From contig NC_064890.1 of assembly GCF_929443795.1 (NCBI RefSeq), forward strand, positions 16,191,398 to 16,255,397: a DNA stretch of 64,000 nucleotides, in the 5' to 3' direction. Every line of letters starts with the position of its first letter. Position 1 is the stretch's first letter. Both the position numbers and the translations under genes were made by a program. This DNA comes from Astur gentilis. Lineage: Eukaryota > Chordata > Aves > Accipitriformes > Accipitridae. Below, piece after piece: positions 18,601-32,005 of this stretch. A model generated the notes under the pieces. The model searched no databases. It had not been told where the DNA came from and saw only the letters and a list, made by a program, of their open reading frames with translations.

Positions 18601-21600
18601 GCAGGAAAAGAAGGTCAGTTCTATTAACAACAATATTTCTGGATTGCTCAGATTTATCGAGACTTGCAGAAAAAGATAGTCTGAATTTTGCTTAGTGACC
18701 CAGGGAGAAATAACACCCTGCTAGGATATGGGTCATTGAAGGTTATCAGTCCTTTGTATAGAGCACACAATAAGCAGGAGCACCCAGTGATGTTATGGCA
18801 GTGTATCATGCAGGAGAGCTGGAAATTTCCAATAAAAGGGTTGATGTCATATTCACACCCCTCTCATTTTTTATTCACACTTCTTTTATTACACTTATGT
18901 ATTTTAATTCCCTCTTATTATGGACTTAAGAGTTATTGTGCCCTGAAAGTCAGCAATCTTGGCATGGATGATAGGTGTTTATGTGATGGCAATACACCAT
19001 AAAGAGCACAAACACAAAATTCTGCACGTTGCCTTTCAGAGCAGGGAGAGTTTTGTCATTCTCCTTTGCCAACATTAAAAATTGGACTTCGTTCTTCAAG
19101 ACAAAAGTGTCATATTTTAATCCAATGTTAATGTTATTTTCTCTCTTATGAATTTCATATTTTGCTCAAGGCTTAAGTAGTTTATTTGGTTTTATTTGAA
19201 GCCGTCTGTCTCTTGATTTCATAAAACAAATTAATTTCTTAAGAGACATCTCACCTGAGAAGCAACCAACTAGATTAGACTTGTTGATTCAGCATTTAAC
19301 TGTATTTTTACACTGTGGCTGAATATAGCAACACATTACTTGAGACTTGACCAGGCTGGGAATCACAGCGATGGGAGGATGCATGGTCACAGAGCCCTGC
19401 GGAGCTTCTCCTGCCAGCGATGGGTGAGTCAGGGAATCTGCAGCATCACAGCCCATTGTGCTTTGTCCTTTGGTACAGATGCTACTACGTGCTCATGGAG
19501 TTGTGTTTAACACAGAGAGTAACAAGTGTTCAGATATCTGAAAATAAAGCAGAGGCGTAGATAGCGTTGTTTGTGCCATACTGGAGTGGGAGGCTCAGCT
19601 TTGCCTCTCCACCCTGAGCTCCCTCCCGCTGCTTGTGAGACACCCATTTGCAAAGGGTTTTCAGCCACATGAGAGTGTAAAAACAGCCTGTGTTCCTCCA
19701 GGCTAAGGGATAGGCATTGTAGGGGGTCCTGTCCACCTCAGGCTTGCATACAGCAGCTATGTATATCCCTTCTCTATGTATAGCCCATCTCTGGGAAGCC
19801 ATGGTGCTGGCGGCCTGTGGCTTTGTGCCACAGCCCTTTCCTGATGAGATTGTGCAGGTCTGTTGTGTGAATACTATGGAAATGTGGTGATGGGCCCAAG
19901 GAAATCTGTGGTGTCACCACTGGGTTTCCTTAGAGGTCTTTCGCTCCTGGCAAGCAGAGGCAAGCAAGCAAGACAGAAGGAGGAATAATTTATTCTTCTT
20001 TTGGCTGGACTGACTTTGGCTGGTCAACTGCAGCTCAGGAGCTGTTGCATGTGTTGGATGGGGCCCGACACTAGTGTCCATGTCCAGCACTGCTGGGCCA
20101 GAAGAGCCCCATTTCCCCACCCCTCAGCACTGCTGCAGCATTTGTCCATGACTCCATCCCCAGGCCATGACTTCAGTCTGCGCTCTGTTCCCCAGAGGTC
20201 AGTCAACCTAATGATCCTTGAAGACCACAACAGCAGTCACCTGAATTTCAGTTACTAAGCCCAAAAACATTTCTGTTAAATAAAAGTGAAATTAAGCTGG
20301 CACGCAAGTAAAACTAAAACCAAACAGTAACTATAAATGGCCAAAACACTGCCTGACAGAATACAGCAAGCAGCTTCTCCAAACGTGTGCTGGCGCCGTA
20401 TTTCCCAGGCAAGCCCTGGCCGCTGTTCCAAATTTCCTCTTTAAAGTCCAGCTGAGCACACTTTTAGTTGCTTATCCATTTTGAAATACCCTTAAGGGTT
20501 CTGTTAAAAATAACCTAAATAAATAAATACACAGCAGATATTTCTATGTAGCTGGTGGAACATTTGAATATATTCAAACATTAAGTCAGAGCCAGCTCCT
20601 TGTAATCATTTCTGTTTGTGCTGTAGGTCTCCCTGTGTGGTGTACCTTTGCAGATAGCAGTGCAATAAAATACTCCATTATCTCCAGATACTTTAGACTG
20701 TGCTGTTCCTTAAACTGTGTGAATTATGCCTCATGTTTCCCTCAGGTAACAGTTACATGGAAAAATATATTTCCCAATATTTCATCAGGTCTCTTATCAG
20801 TTCTTGGGCTCCTATCAGCTTCAGCTTGTTTTGCAAGTATGTGTAAAATGAAATTATCTGAGGTTTTGCTCATGGAACAACATTGCTGTGTTCATCTAGC
20901 AGAGGGGTTCACCTAGCTGCGGGCTGCATGGCTCACACCATCACCAAGTGTTTGTTCCAGAGCTATTCAGGTATGTACAGCTCTGCTCTTTATAACCATT
21001 TGAAATCACATCTGGATTTGGAAATTTTAACCTGAACTCACCTTTATTACCAGCCTGCTCTTCCCCTGCAATTGCATAAAGTGGGTAGTCATGGGACATG
21101 GAGTCTTTTGTCTTTCGATCTTATGTCAGGGTAGTTTCAGATTATTTAAGGACCCCCACTTTCTTGAATATTTTGGTAATTTTTAAGAGAGGAACTTTCA
21201 GTTTCTGTATTGCAATGAATTGTCACTGAAATGCTTTTGGGTTTTTTTATTTTTTGATTTATTGTTAACGTACTTAACTTTTTAAATTTGTGGACTCATA
21301 CACATTTCCATACAAGTCTCCCAAGTATACATTGCCGTCTAGCACAGAAGAGCCTGCTTTTCTTACTTGTGTTACAGACACCCTTAGAAGTAAAGCAGTA
21401 GGTTCAAAGATCACATGATGAAAATCAGTAGTTTAGATTAATTTTTTAGATTAGTGCTAGCAAACTTTCACTTCTTTAAACTTTGCTTCTCTATATCATA
21501 CAGACGATACACTTTCAAAAATATTAAAATATATTAAACACTAAATAAAATATTAAATATATTTTAAAATAACTATTTTCATAAATACGAGTAGGGCAAA

Positions 21601-24600
21601 TTAAAGGTAAAAATCAAGAGCTGAGTTGAGTTAGTTGTAAGCAGAAATTAAACATAATTTTGTTCATCCCTCTCAATCTACAAATGAGATCTTTCTCATG
21701 CTGTTAAAAAGCCCCACAGTACCCTCTGTTGCATTCACACCCCCCTGAACATCCTTCCTGTCTGCCTGTTTGCAGACCAACACAGGGAAACGATAAAATA
21801 CCTTTATGTGGATCAGCAGGTGGCCTGATCTGACATACTATCTGCTCAGGAGAAGGCAGAAGTAGGAAAGTGGTAATTCAGGACTATGAGATAATCCCGG
21901 CTGTAGCACTCCTTACTACCACTGCTTATTTGAGGAGGTTTACAAGAATGGTGAGCGTTTGAATGAATTTTCATTTATCACTTGGTGAAACAAAGAGCAG
22001 GTAGCAATGTCTATACTTCTGTGCTCGCAGTCCCAGACCCTCCAGCTCCGGGACTCCTGGGCTCATCCACAGCATCTCTCAGTCAGCTGAGCCCTGACTC
22101 CCAGTTTATTTATTCCCTCACACGATGCTTGTAGCTGATACTTTGGCCTCTGCTTGGACAACAGGAAGCCTTGTAGTTCACGTGGCTTAGCTGTGACTTG
22201 CATACAGCCTATGGTTTCAGCTTTTTTCAACTGGTTTTTTCAGTTAAAAAAAGAGGCTTATTTGCTCCCTGTGCCAAGCCTGAAGGAAAGCTTGGCCACC
22301 CAGGGCTGTTATCAGGCCCACAGTTGTCTTTGGATCTCAAGTGGCCACTATTGCAGTTCTGATCTGCAATATTATTGATAAAAATAGCTGTACTTCCTCC
22401 AGATGGGATAAAAATATGCAAAACCACAAATCCCAAAGCCACATGTGCAAGCCATTTTGCAACCAGTGGGCAGTAACAGCAATGGGAAAACCCTCCAGTC
22501 CAGGGATGGTGGCACCTTCTTTTGCAGCAACTTCTAGGAAACAGACCCTGGCCGCAGCACCCACTGCTGGAGCTGGTGCTCCCCTTCACTCCTTGACAGA
22601 CTGCTTCAGGTCGTAATTGTGCCAGATCAAACAAGCTAAAAATACTGTGTCTAATCAGTTTAGGATAAAGGCCGTCTTGGAAAAGATAGTTGCTCCAGGA
22701 AATGAGCTTCTTTCTCAATAGCTGGCATCATTCCCACTGAGTCACCGATGGGTCTCGGAGCACGGAGCTGCAGGAGTGAAATGAAGAAGTCTTTCAGGTG
22801 AAACTGAAAAGGGAATCCCCCCCATGCTGGCCTTCATGCAAAAGCACATCAAGATAAGGCAGTAAGAAACTGGTCTGCCTGAAGGGCAGCGTTGGGCTGG
22901 GAAAAACAATCATAAATCCTGGACGCAAGTCCCTTAAAAACAAACACTTTGGGGATCGGTGAATGGCAGGGGAAAGGGGAGATGCCTGTATTTACCACCC
23001 AGTCATCTAAGTCTATGAAGCAGGGAATTTGGAGCAAACAGAAGGAGGATAAAATAAGAGCAGGATTTCCAAGCAGGGCTCTCCCCTGAAGGGTGAGGAG
23101 GCAAATGCTCCTTGGGACAGAGCCAACAGCACCCAGGAGCCTCCGCAAGCACACCCGGGTGGTTGACCAGGCTGGGCAAAGGGAGATGGGGAAAATGGAG
23201 TCAGCCAGGTAGAAACCTGCACCTGGAGGACTGGGGAGGTGATCTTCCAAAGGTAGGTCAGAAAATGAATCAGCCCTTTTCAGACTCTCCTTCATATCTC
23301 CAAAATGCCTTTCCTCCCTCATTTCCCAAGATGTTTGCATGAAAAAATGGTCACGCAGATGATGTGCTTAGAGGGAGTATGTCTGGGTAATCCAGTCTGT
23401 TTGTCAATGGAAATTAAATGCTTGCTCTTTGTAATGCCATACACCCATGCATTTCTGGGGCTTAAAGCTCAGTCCGGAAACAATATTACAAAGTGCCACA
23501 GAGTCTGAGGAAATTCCTCACTCTTGCCATATCCCTTAACCCCTTCAGTCATATCCCTTACAAAGGCATTAATCATAACTAACCTTTTAAGATCAATCAT
23601 AAATGTAGTAGTTCCTTTTTGTATAATAGTGGCTTTCATGAAAAAAGGTTCCAAATATCTGTATTCTTTTTATTAGCTGCCTTTATGATCAAAAGTTAAT
23701 TACTTTTTACATCAGCATTTGCATGATGTAATATTTTCCAAGGTCTGCTGGAAAGACTTTTTTATTTATGACTCAGGATAGGCCTAAAATAAAAACAGTG
23801 TATCTAAGTACATCTGATAAATGTGAGTTGGTTGTGGTCTAATGTCACTATTGGTACAAGCCCCAATTAAATATCCTCTGTCCTGTGGAAATACAACACA
23901 AACACATGTGGATTCCTTCATTTTGTTAAATCATCCTGTTTTTCTAGCCAATCCAGCCCTTTATTATTTACTGAACTATGTACTCAGAGCCTGATTTAAA
24001 CAGCACTGAGTAGTCAGACTGCAACTTGCTTTGGATCATCAGGATTCACCGACAGGACAAGGTGAGCAGGGACTGTCACCTGAGCTATGGGATGCAAGGT
24101 ATGGTGCCGCACTGTTGTTCCCATTGGTGCCAGCTCCTAATTAGTGATCAGAATAAATAAATTATATATGTTGTATGTGACTCGTGGTGTTCAAAAGAGT
24201 GCTGAGTTGCTGCTGTTTGGGTTGGAAAGGCTGCATCATCCAGAGTAGCCTGGGTCCTGATGGGCTCTGGGCCAGCCCGGTGTAGGCAGAGACACCTCCT
24301 GCTGTCAGTGGTGGCAAGTCCGAAAAGCTTTCTGCCTCCTCTCTTGGGTGCAAAGAGAGGCTTTGCCAAAAGGATATCCACCTCCACAAGAATGCTTCTG
24401 CCTTTCGTGTGCACTTAAGATGTTCCTAAAGTTTCTAGGAGAATTTTCTTCCACCTGAAGGTAAATCCCAGTGACAAACAACTGGGTTTTGTTTGTCCTT
24501 TCAATGACTGATTAAAACACAATTCTCTGCAGTAAGACATACCAAAAATTGATGGAAATTATCAGGGTGAAGCAAGGAGAAAGTCAGGACACTTTTAGGA

Positions 24601-27600
24601 CAGCACAGGTGGAAATGCTGAGCTGCAGATGGGTGAGAGAGATAGCAGAAGTAGCCGGGAAAGGCAGCTTGCTGGGGAGGCTGATATGAGGCGAAGAAAT
24701 AAAAATTAAGCTATGAAGGGACTTGGGCCTTCTGCTCCTGAGGGGTTTTCTGTGCCTACAGCCTGGCATGTGTGTGGGACATGAGTACAGAGCCCCAGCA
24801 TCAGCTCCTGCGGCGTCCTGTGACACCTTTGTGTGCAAGAAGGGCACGGGGGGCTAGGGACAGGGAGGGTGGTCTGGCTGCTTTTCTTCCACCCCCAGCT
24901 GAGGTCTTACCCTTGCACAGAGAGCTGCTGACGTGCCCTTGCGGAAGGGTGACCCTCCTGCAATGGCCCTTCAGGGAGCTCAGAAATCAGCCCCGCTGAG
25001 GGGGAGGAGGAGCAGGGAGATGTCCCCACAGCCCTGCTCCCAGCCCTTGCCCTCCTCCTGTCCACCCACAGGGCGGCAGAAACAGCTGAGCACTCATTCT
25101 GTGCTGAAAAGAGACGATTCTGGGCTTGATTTAGCCACATGAGGTAAAAAAAACTTTCTTAAGGACAACAGATCATGTCATCTCTTGCCAACTGCCTACA
25201 TGAAGGAGGGTGAACCTTTATGGTGTAAACACGAAACAACTGAAAGCTAAGATTTTTCCAAACTGGTGCAACCCAATTGCAGAACATTGTGTTCAGCCTT
25301 GACTGCCTTGTGCACCGCAGAGCATTTCATTAATATTTAAACTCAGTCTTTTGAATCTTATCCCAGAAGCCCAGAAGGGTTTGTGATTTAAGCAGGGTTG
25401 TGTAAGCAAGACAGCCCTGGTGGGTCTGAGCTGCTGAATGGCGGAGCTTGCACGTGGTCCTGCAGACCAGGAGCTTGTAAGGTGTGTGGGCTGGAACTTA
25501 CAGTGGATGAACTGGGCTTGTCCCAGGGAGCTGCAAGCAGTACTTCTGGTGAAACTATCACACATTAGAACTGACCTGCATGGTGTTCTGGGAAAGTGAA
25601 GAAAGTCATGCTAGGAAGGAGTCCTGGTGTGCAAACAGGAGCCCAGCACGTGCCATACCATGGCTGTCGCCTATCTGCCTTCATCCCTGTGATTAGACAG
25701 CAGTGGGAGTACCACGGGGGGCCAGAGACACAGCTGGGCGTGCAGAGGAGAGCAACTTCGGTGGAGCACTAAGATTATAAATGGCTGTGGAAGACCACCC
25801 GTGCTGTCCTCTGACCTCACGTGCCTTGTGCTCACAGAAGGCAAGAATAGGATAGTTTTAGTACTCTGAACGTAGGACGGAGAGGATGAGAGAGTATCAT
25901 GTCTGTGGCAGAGGAACAAGGTGCCAGCAAAATGCATAGAAAGAATAAATGACATGTGCAGAGTGGTGGGTATCTCCTTAAGGCACCAACAAATTAGTGT
26001 CTGAATCTTCAGCAGAAAAGATTGAGGATGACTATCCCAGGCACCCTGCTCCCGATTGATGCCACTGTGAAAACCTGTTTTCTTAAGAATCAATATGTAA
26101 AGCTCTCTCCTTACTCTCTAGACATCTGCCTATCTATGTCTTCCTGTGCCATATTCCTTATGTACATTTATGAAAACACAAATGAATACTGATAACAATT
26201 CCAACACAACTGTTAATCAATATTAACGACAATGCAAACACAACAATTAGATTGGCATGACCATACACAAAAATGAGTTGGGGCTCTTGCGACCACTATA
26301 AACCATTCTTTTTATATAAATTGATATTTTATGATATTGATATTAATATATATAATATTTTGCCTTGACAGTCTAAAAATACAGCATGTGAAATACCATT
26401 GAAGTCTTGTATTTCCAGTTAGCATTTGAAAACCAATCCAAAATATAATTCTTGCTCAAGCATAATTTATTAACATAAACCTACGTTGATAACCTTTACA
26501 CCCTGTCTGAAGATAAAGTGTTTGTAAATATGCCTCTTATTTAATCACTCCAATTTTTTGGAAGATAATTGTTCAATTAGAGGAACAATACCTTGATTAG
26601 AAGAACAATTAATGCTTGTTTAAGTGTCATTTTTATTACTACTGTCTCATTCTACAGTTAAACATTACCTGAGGTATCTCACTATTAATGTATTAATGAT
26701 ATAATAGCACTTGTCATTTTTTAGGACCTTCCACTCAAGATTCTTGAATTGCTTTATGACTGTTAGTGTGGCTTTACAACAGCCTTTCCATAGTAGGTAA
26801 ACATGTGATATTTGCTTTACTTAAAAGAAACTGAGGCATGTAAAAATTACTCAGTGTCACATCAAAGGATGTTTTATTGATGGATATTTTTGAAACTTCC
26901 TTTGCAAGGACATCTTCCCCTGTGACGGCCCAGATGGCCTAGTGCAGCTCTTGTTAGAGGCAGATATTAGCTCATAGCAATCAATATTCTTCATTGTTCT
27001 GTAATTAAAATAACCTTGACTGGGAGAAGCCCTCTGACAGCCTGACCAAGCTTTGAATTATTTCAAGAGGAAAAATACCATCCTTATGTTCCCTCTTACT
27101 CATGCTTCAAGTCAGTGGCAGGTCCTTGAGACTATTCTAGGTCTTAAGATCCCTGGATTGAAAAACCCTGCCCTAGAAATCTGCTCCCTTCTTCAGGCAG
27201 GGAAGCAGGCTGTGAAAAGCAGAATGGGGATTTTGCTGGCAGAGCTACTGCTCTTCTGTCACGATCATAGCGGGGCTGGACTACTGACATGATTTTCCAT
27301 CTCCCTTGCTACCAACCAGCTGAAAATCACCACCGTGTCCCTCAGGAGTCTGCACTGATTTGCTCCATGACCGACTAGCTCGTACAGGGCAGGCAGCTGT
27401 GTCCTTGTGCGGGTTATGCCTCAGCTATGTGACCTGAGTGTTTAGGTCCTATTGTTCGTGTGCTGCCATCCATGAGGATGTCTCATCAGATGTCTTCCTT
27501 AATTGTTTCCCAACAATGTCTCTTCAATTCATTTTAGTTATTGATTAGGCCACCAGCAAGAATTCCAGAATTGCAATAACTGTGGTTGAGATTGTTTGGG

Positions 27601-30600
27601 AGGTCTGTGAGGGGCATTGCAGGTATTTGATATTAGTCTGTTAGGCATTAATATGACGGTACTCCACAAATATGTTAAGAATGCGGCTATAGGAAGGCAC
27701 ACGTACCTCTGTGCAAAGGGCGCTCTGAGTGGGAGATCCTGATCTCTCTACCTCTCAACATTAGAAAGAAAAAAGTGTAAATGAAACTAGAAAGAACCAA
27801 ATTCAAAACCCATAAGGGAAATCCTTTTTCTCTAAGTGCCCAACTCAAGGTGAAATTCCTGCCATACAGTGTTGCTGAGGCCAGTAGTCCAACAGGAATT
27901 TAGCAAGCGAATATTGACTGCCCCACTTTGCAGCTGCAGTGCTCTGTGCTGAGCTGCAGGTCTTTGCAATAAGCTCCTGCGCATAGAATCTGCTTCAGGT
28001 TGAATTCTGGGATGGTTTCAGTCCCAATGGTTCAGGCATTTCTAAAAATGTGACTTAGGAAGAGTGCCTTCCTTTTCTGCCAGCTTTTATCTGGGAAATG
28101 TCCACCTCTGCTCACTGACACTCCAACTTACCCCACTTCTTCCATGCAGTGGGCCTCAAGGCTGCAGACCTGCTGAGAGGGGACCAAAATGAAGATAGGT
28201 ATTGGGTCTCCTGATTTCTTGTTATCATTTGTTAAAAGACCCCAGAAACAAACACTAGTTAAAGAAAACTATTAAGGCTGCAAAGTAAACCACCTCAAAT
28301 TAGGACATGACAGAATGCAGGTTGCTTATGTGCATATATGTTGGGTATAGACATTAACTGCAGGATCTCATGGCTGTGTCCCACAGGACCCTTGCCTCTT
28401 TCAGACCAAAAGAAGTCTCTGTTGGAGATGGATTGAGTGGCTCATGGAAGAAGGCTGATGTGGATGATCATAGCTGAGCTTATCACACTCAGCTGTCTTT
28501 ATGAAAAGATGGGCACCTCCAGGGTGTGATTAGCCCATCTTCCCATGGTGGCTGTCTGCAGGAGGACATCTGAATTGTGCCTTGTGAGTATGTCACTCCC
28601 ACTGACTGCAGAGGGACTCCACAAGAGTCTCCCACAGGTAGGTGTTGACTTCGCAGACATTTAAAGTCCGGTGACTCCTACCCTTGGTGTGTAATGGCAG
28701 GTGCCACTAAATGGAGGTTTGAAAAAGTTAGAGAGCTTCAGGAACGGAAGATGAATTTCCAACATCTCTCTATTTTGGATCACAACAGAGCAGTGCAGAT
28801 TCTGATGCGGTGAGGTAAGGCAACTCCTGTGTTTGTTTGCTGAGCTGACAGTGGCCTCCGAGATCAGGTCAGTCAGGTCGTGGGTGCAAGTCCTGCTCCC
28901 CTCTCCAGCACCCTGACATCTCTGCTGTGCATTGCTAGTGTGTCCTTTGTCCCACAGCAAATGTGCTAATGTGTAGCTTGATTGAGGAACAGACAGAAAA
29001 GGAACAGTAAGGAGGAGAGGGGAAAGATGAGTGGAAACTTGGCAACTACCAGTGAAGACAGGCACTGTGAATCTGCTCTGCAATTTTCCAAGTAAACCTA
29101 CTAGAATCTCCCCTTGGCATAGTCAGATCACAGTTTTACAGCATAAACCAGGTTGGAGGAGTAACAGCAAAGCAAAAGCTTTGAAGTGACTCTCTGCTAC
29201 TAGGTTTCCCTCAACAGCACTGTAAGTGAGCTTTGTGGTGGCAACACAATGCACAGTCCATAGTGCCAATCCTTCCCCAGCCCCAGTGCCTTTTGGAGTT
29301 TTCAAGTTGCCTCAGCTCCCTCTGGAGGGAGAGAAGTTATTTTAGGGTGAGGCAGAATAAATATGCTTGAATCTGAAGTTGAGCTACAGAATAGTTACTC
29401 TAAATTTAGTTCTAAATACACAAAGAGGTAAGTCATCTCAGCTGGCTGTGGCTGCAAGAGAAATGGAAGTAGAAATATCTCTGGTGGGCCATGAAAATAT
29501 CCTTCTAGAACAAACTGATAGAGAAAAGAAATGGGTTTAACCCATGCTTTAGGGTGTTGCTGAATCAATGTCTAAATATAGCCAAGTTAATAAGAGCATT
29601 GGAGGGAGTGAAAATCTCTGAAATAAAGATTTCTTAATCCTGCAGAAGGAGCAGATCGGGAGTCCTCACAGGTGCTGCCAATGTACGTTAGGCTGCTGCT
29701 TGGTGACTTTGGGATGTTGGAGCATCTGATGACTCAGCAGGGCAGCGGGGACAAATCTGCCCAGCAGTTGGCACAGAGCATTACCTTTCTGGGTGCTTCT
29801 TTTTTTATGCTACTTGAAACCAGCCTCAAAGATCCACAGACATCCTTCTCCCAAAGAAGCTGAGCCTTGCTGAGCTTATCCAGGTGCTCCTATCACCCTG
29901 AAGCTATGTTTAGGAGTATGGCTGCACTTCAATCCCACTCACGTAGACATACCTGAACTGGCTAAAACTGGTTAATTTAGATGCTGATAACAGAAAACAC
30001 TCTAACCTGACTTGCAGCTAGTTGCATATAAACTGCTCCACCTCTTTTCTGCTCTGCAACTGCTGGGTTCTTGTTTCCAATATTTTTTGCCTTTTTTTTT
30101 TATTTTATTTTTTTCGTTTTACTGTCTCACTTCTGACTATGCTTTAGCCTTCCTCCAGTGCTGAAAAGTTGCCTGCAAGTCCATGAACCTGGATGCAAGG
30201 AGACTTCCGTATTGAAGAAGTCACAGGGGTAGCACAGAAGGTCTGTCCAGGCTTCTGCGCATCTAGATCCAGGAGTGCCAGCAGTAGAAGCACATTTGTG
30301 CTGGTGTCCAGTTCAGGATTAGGAAAAGTGACTGAACTCAAGCATGTGAACTGCTTTCTAGGACACAATTTAGAGTAAAAGACACAATGCATGATGTGTT
30401 AGGCTGGAGTGGGGCAAACCAAGCTGCCAGAAGGGAGCGCAGCCCTGCTGCGGGCAGGCGTGTGTCGTACCCCAAACTGCATTCCCAGGGCCTTCTCCTG
30501 CTGTAGGGCTGGGACCTGCCTCCTTCTCACTCCTGCCATCCCAGCACTGGCTGCTCTCATGCACTGAAAGCCAGAGACCCTGAACAGAGGGGAAAAAAAC

Positions 30601-31108
30601 TTTCCAGAGAGCTTCTAGCCCATCTCCATGTTAATGTGTTAATGACAATGAGACCTTGTGTTAAGATGTAGAACAGAAGACAAGGTGAAGTTCACATTTT
30701 TGGGTTCAATGTTTATTAAGACTGGCTGGGGAGGAATAGTAGTTAACATAAGTTATCTAGTAAACCTCTAAAGATAGCCTTGTGGCCGGTTTAGAAGAAT
30801 CATATGAGTATTGTTGTTCTTTCCTTTTGTGGCATCAGTATGAATAATCTATCAGGATCGTGTTCTCTGCCATGTGTGTACTTTTAAAAAGTGGAGGTTG
30901 TAGGCTAGTACATAAATTTGAGTCTCTCCCTAAATTACTCTTCTCTTTCAGTGCCATTTCCAAACTTTCTGCCATAGATTTAGGAATAGGTAACCAATAG
31001 CATTGTAAAATCTCCCTGGGGCAGGTTAGATAGCCTGGGGGATGGCTGGGCAGACACCAAGAACAAGGGCACAGCACCTGTGCTCCTACTTGTGGTTGTT
31101 GCCTCTAT
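12646..31108. other. Gene-poor intergenic interval
   Basis: About 18.5 kb with no open reading frame that resembles a known protein, no RNA gene and no clear young repeat. The longest frames (for example 163 codons on the minus strand at 22227-22718 and 140 codons at 25671-26093) look like chance frames or decayed sequence. Base composition varies: a GC-richer patch near 24840-25100 and an AT-rich block near 26150-26720. It may hold enhancers of SLC26A3 or the missing first exon. Confidence 0.6.
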
Positions 31109-31244
31109 CACCATGTTTACTTGCATTGGGGAGCGAAAATTGGACACAGACCTTTAGATGTAGTCCCACAAGCACTGAAATAATCCACTGTCTCAGCCTG
31201 CTGGCTACACCTTTGCCCATGCATCCCAGGAGGCTGTTGGCCTT
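31109..31244 (-). mobile_element. CR1 fragment, left part, split by an LTR
   Basis: Diverged CR1 reverse-transcriptase/3' region in minus orientation, recognisable from TTGGGGAGCGAAAATTGGACA and the run up to CAGGAGGCTGTTGGCCTT. Continues at 31851. Confidence 0.8.
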
Positions 31245-31850
31245 TGTCCTGGTTTCGGCTGGGATAGAGTTAATTTTCTTCTTAGTAGCTGGTACAGTGT
31301 GGTTTTGATTTAGTGTGAGAATGATGTTGATAACACACTGACGTTTTTAGTTGTTGCTAAGTAGCGCTTTTCCTAAGTTAAGGATTTTTCAGCATCCCAT
31401 GCTCTGCCAGCAAGCAGGTACATGAGAAGCTGAGAGGGAACATAGCCAGGACAGCTGACCTGAACTACCCAAAGGGATAGTCCATACCATAAAATGTCAT
31501 GCTTAGTATATAAACTGGAGGGAGTTGGCTGGGAGACACGGATCGCTGCTCGGGCATTGGTCAGTGGGAGGTGAGCAATTGCATTGTGTATCACTTGTCT
31601 TTTCTTGGGTTTTATTTATTTTTATTTTATTTTATTTCTTTTCATTACTATTACTATTATTACTATTACTATTATTATATTAGTATTTTATTAGTATTAT
31701 ATTTTATTTTACATTAGTTATTAAATCATTCTTATCTCAAACCATGAGTTTTACTTTCTTTCCGATTCTCTCCCCCATCCCACTGGGTGGGGAGGGAGTG
31801 AGCGAGGGGCTGCGTGGTGCCTAGTTGCTGCTTGGTCTTAAGCCGCGACA
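31245..31850. mobile_element. Solo LTR of an avian endogenous retrovirus
   Basis: 606 bases from TGTCCTGGTTTCGGC to CCGCGACA, with the TG...CA ends of a retroviral LTR. It is flanked by imperfect 5-base duplications (gcctt 31240-31244, gccac 31851-31855), as expected for ERVL-like integration. It carries a TATATAAA box (31507-31514) and an ATTAAA signal (31720-31725), which suggest plus-strand transcription. No primer-binding site or internal genes follow, so it is a solo LTR left by recombination. LTRs of this pattern are widespread in birds outside the fowl lineage; the family name was not verified. Confidence 0.88.
31610..31718. repeat. TTTTA / ATT microsatellite inside the LTR
   Basis: A TTTTA-type pentanucleotide run followed by ATT/ACT trinucleotide repeats, just before the LTR's poly(A) signal. 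Probably expanded after insertion. Confidence 0.9.
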
Positions 31851-32005
31851 GCCACCTTTGCTGCCAGGGCACACTGCTGGCTCATGGTCAACTTGGTGCC
31901 CACCAGGACGGCCAGGCCCTTTTCTCCAGAGCTGCTTTCTTGCCAGCTGGAACTCAGCCTACACTGTAGCATGGAGTTAGTGCTTCCCAGGTGCATGACT
32001 TTGTT
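31851..32005 (-). mobile_element. CR1 fragment, right part
   Basis: Continues the CR1 interrupted at 31245: TTTGCTGCCAGGGCACACTG, then GGCTCATGGTCAACTTGGTG and CTTCCCAGGTGCATGACTTT. These follow the left part directly in CR1 order. Confidence 0.87.

Noticed and set aside
25590..25800. Possible decayed CR1 in plus orientation
   Set aside because: A few words recall CR1 (GGAGTCCTGGTGTGC; CAGTGGGAGTACCA), but the similarity is too broken to support without an alignment.
25671..26093. 140-codon minus-strand open frame
   Set aside because: No recognisable domain or splice context, and it overlaps the possible decayed repeat.
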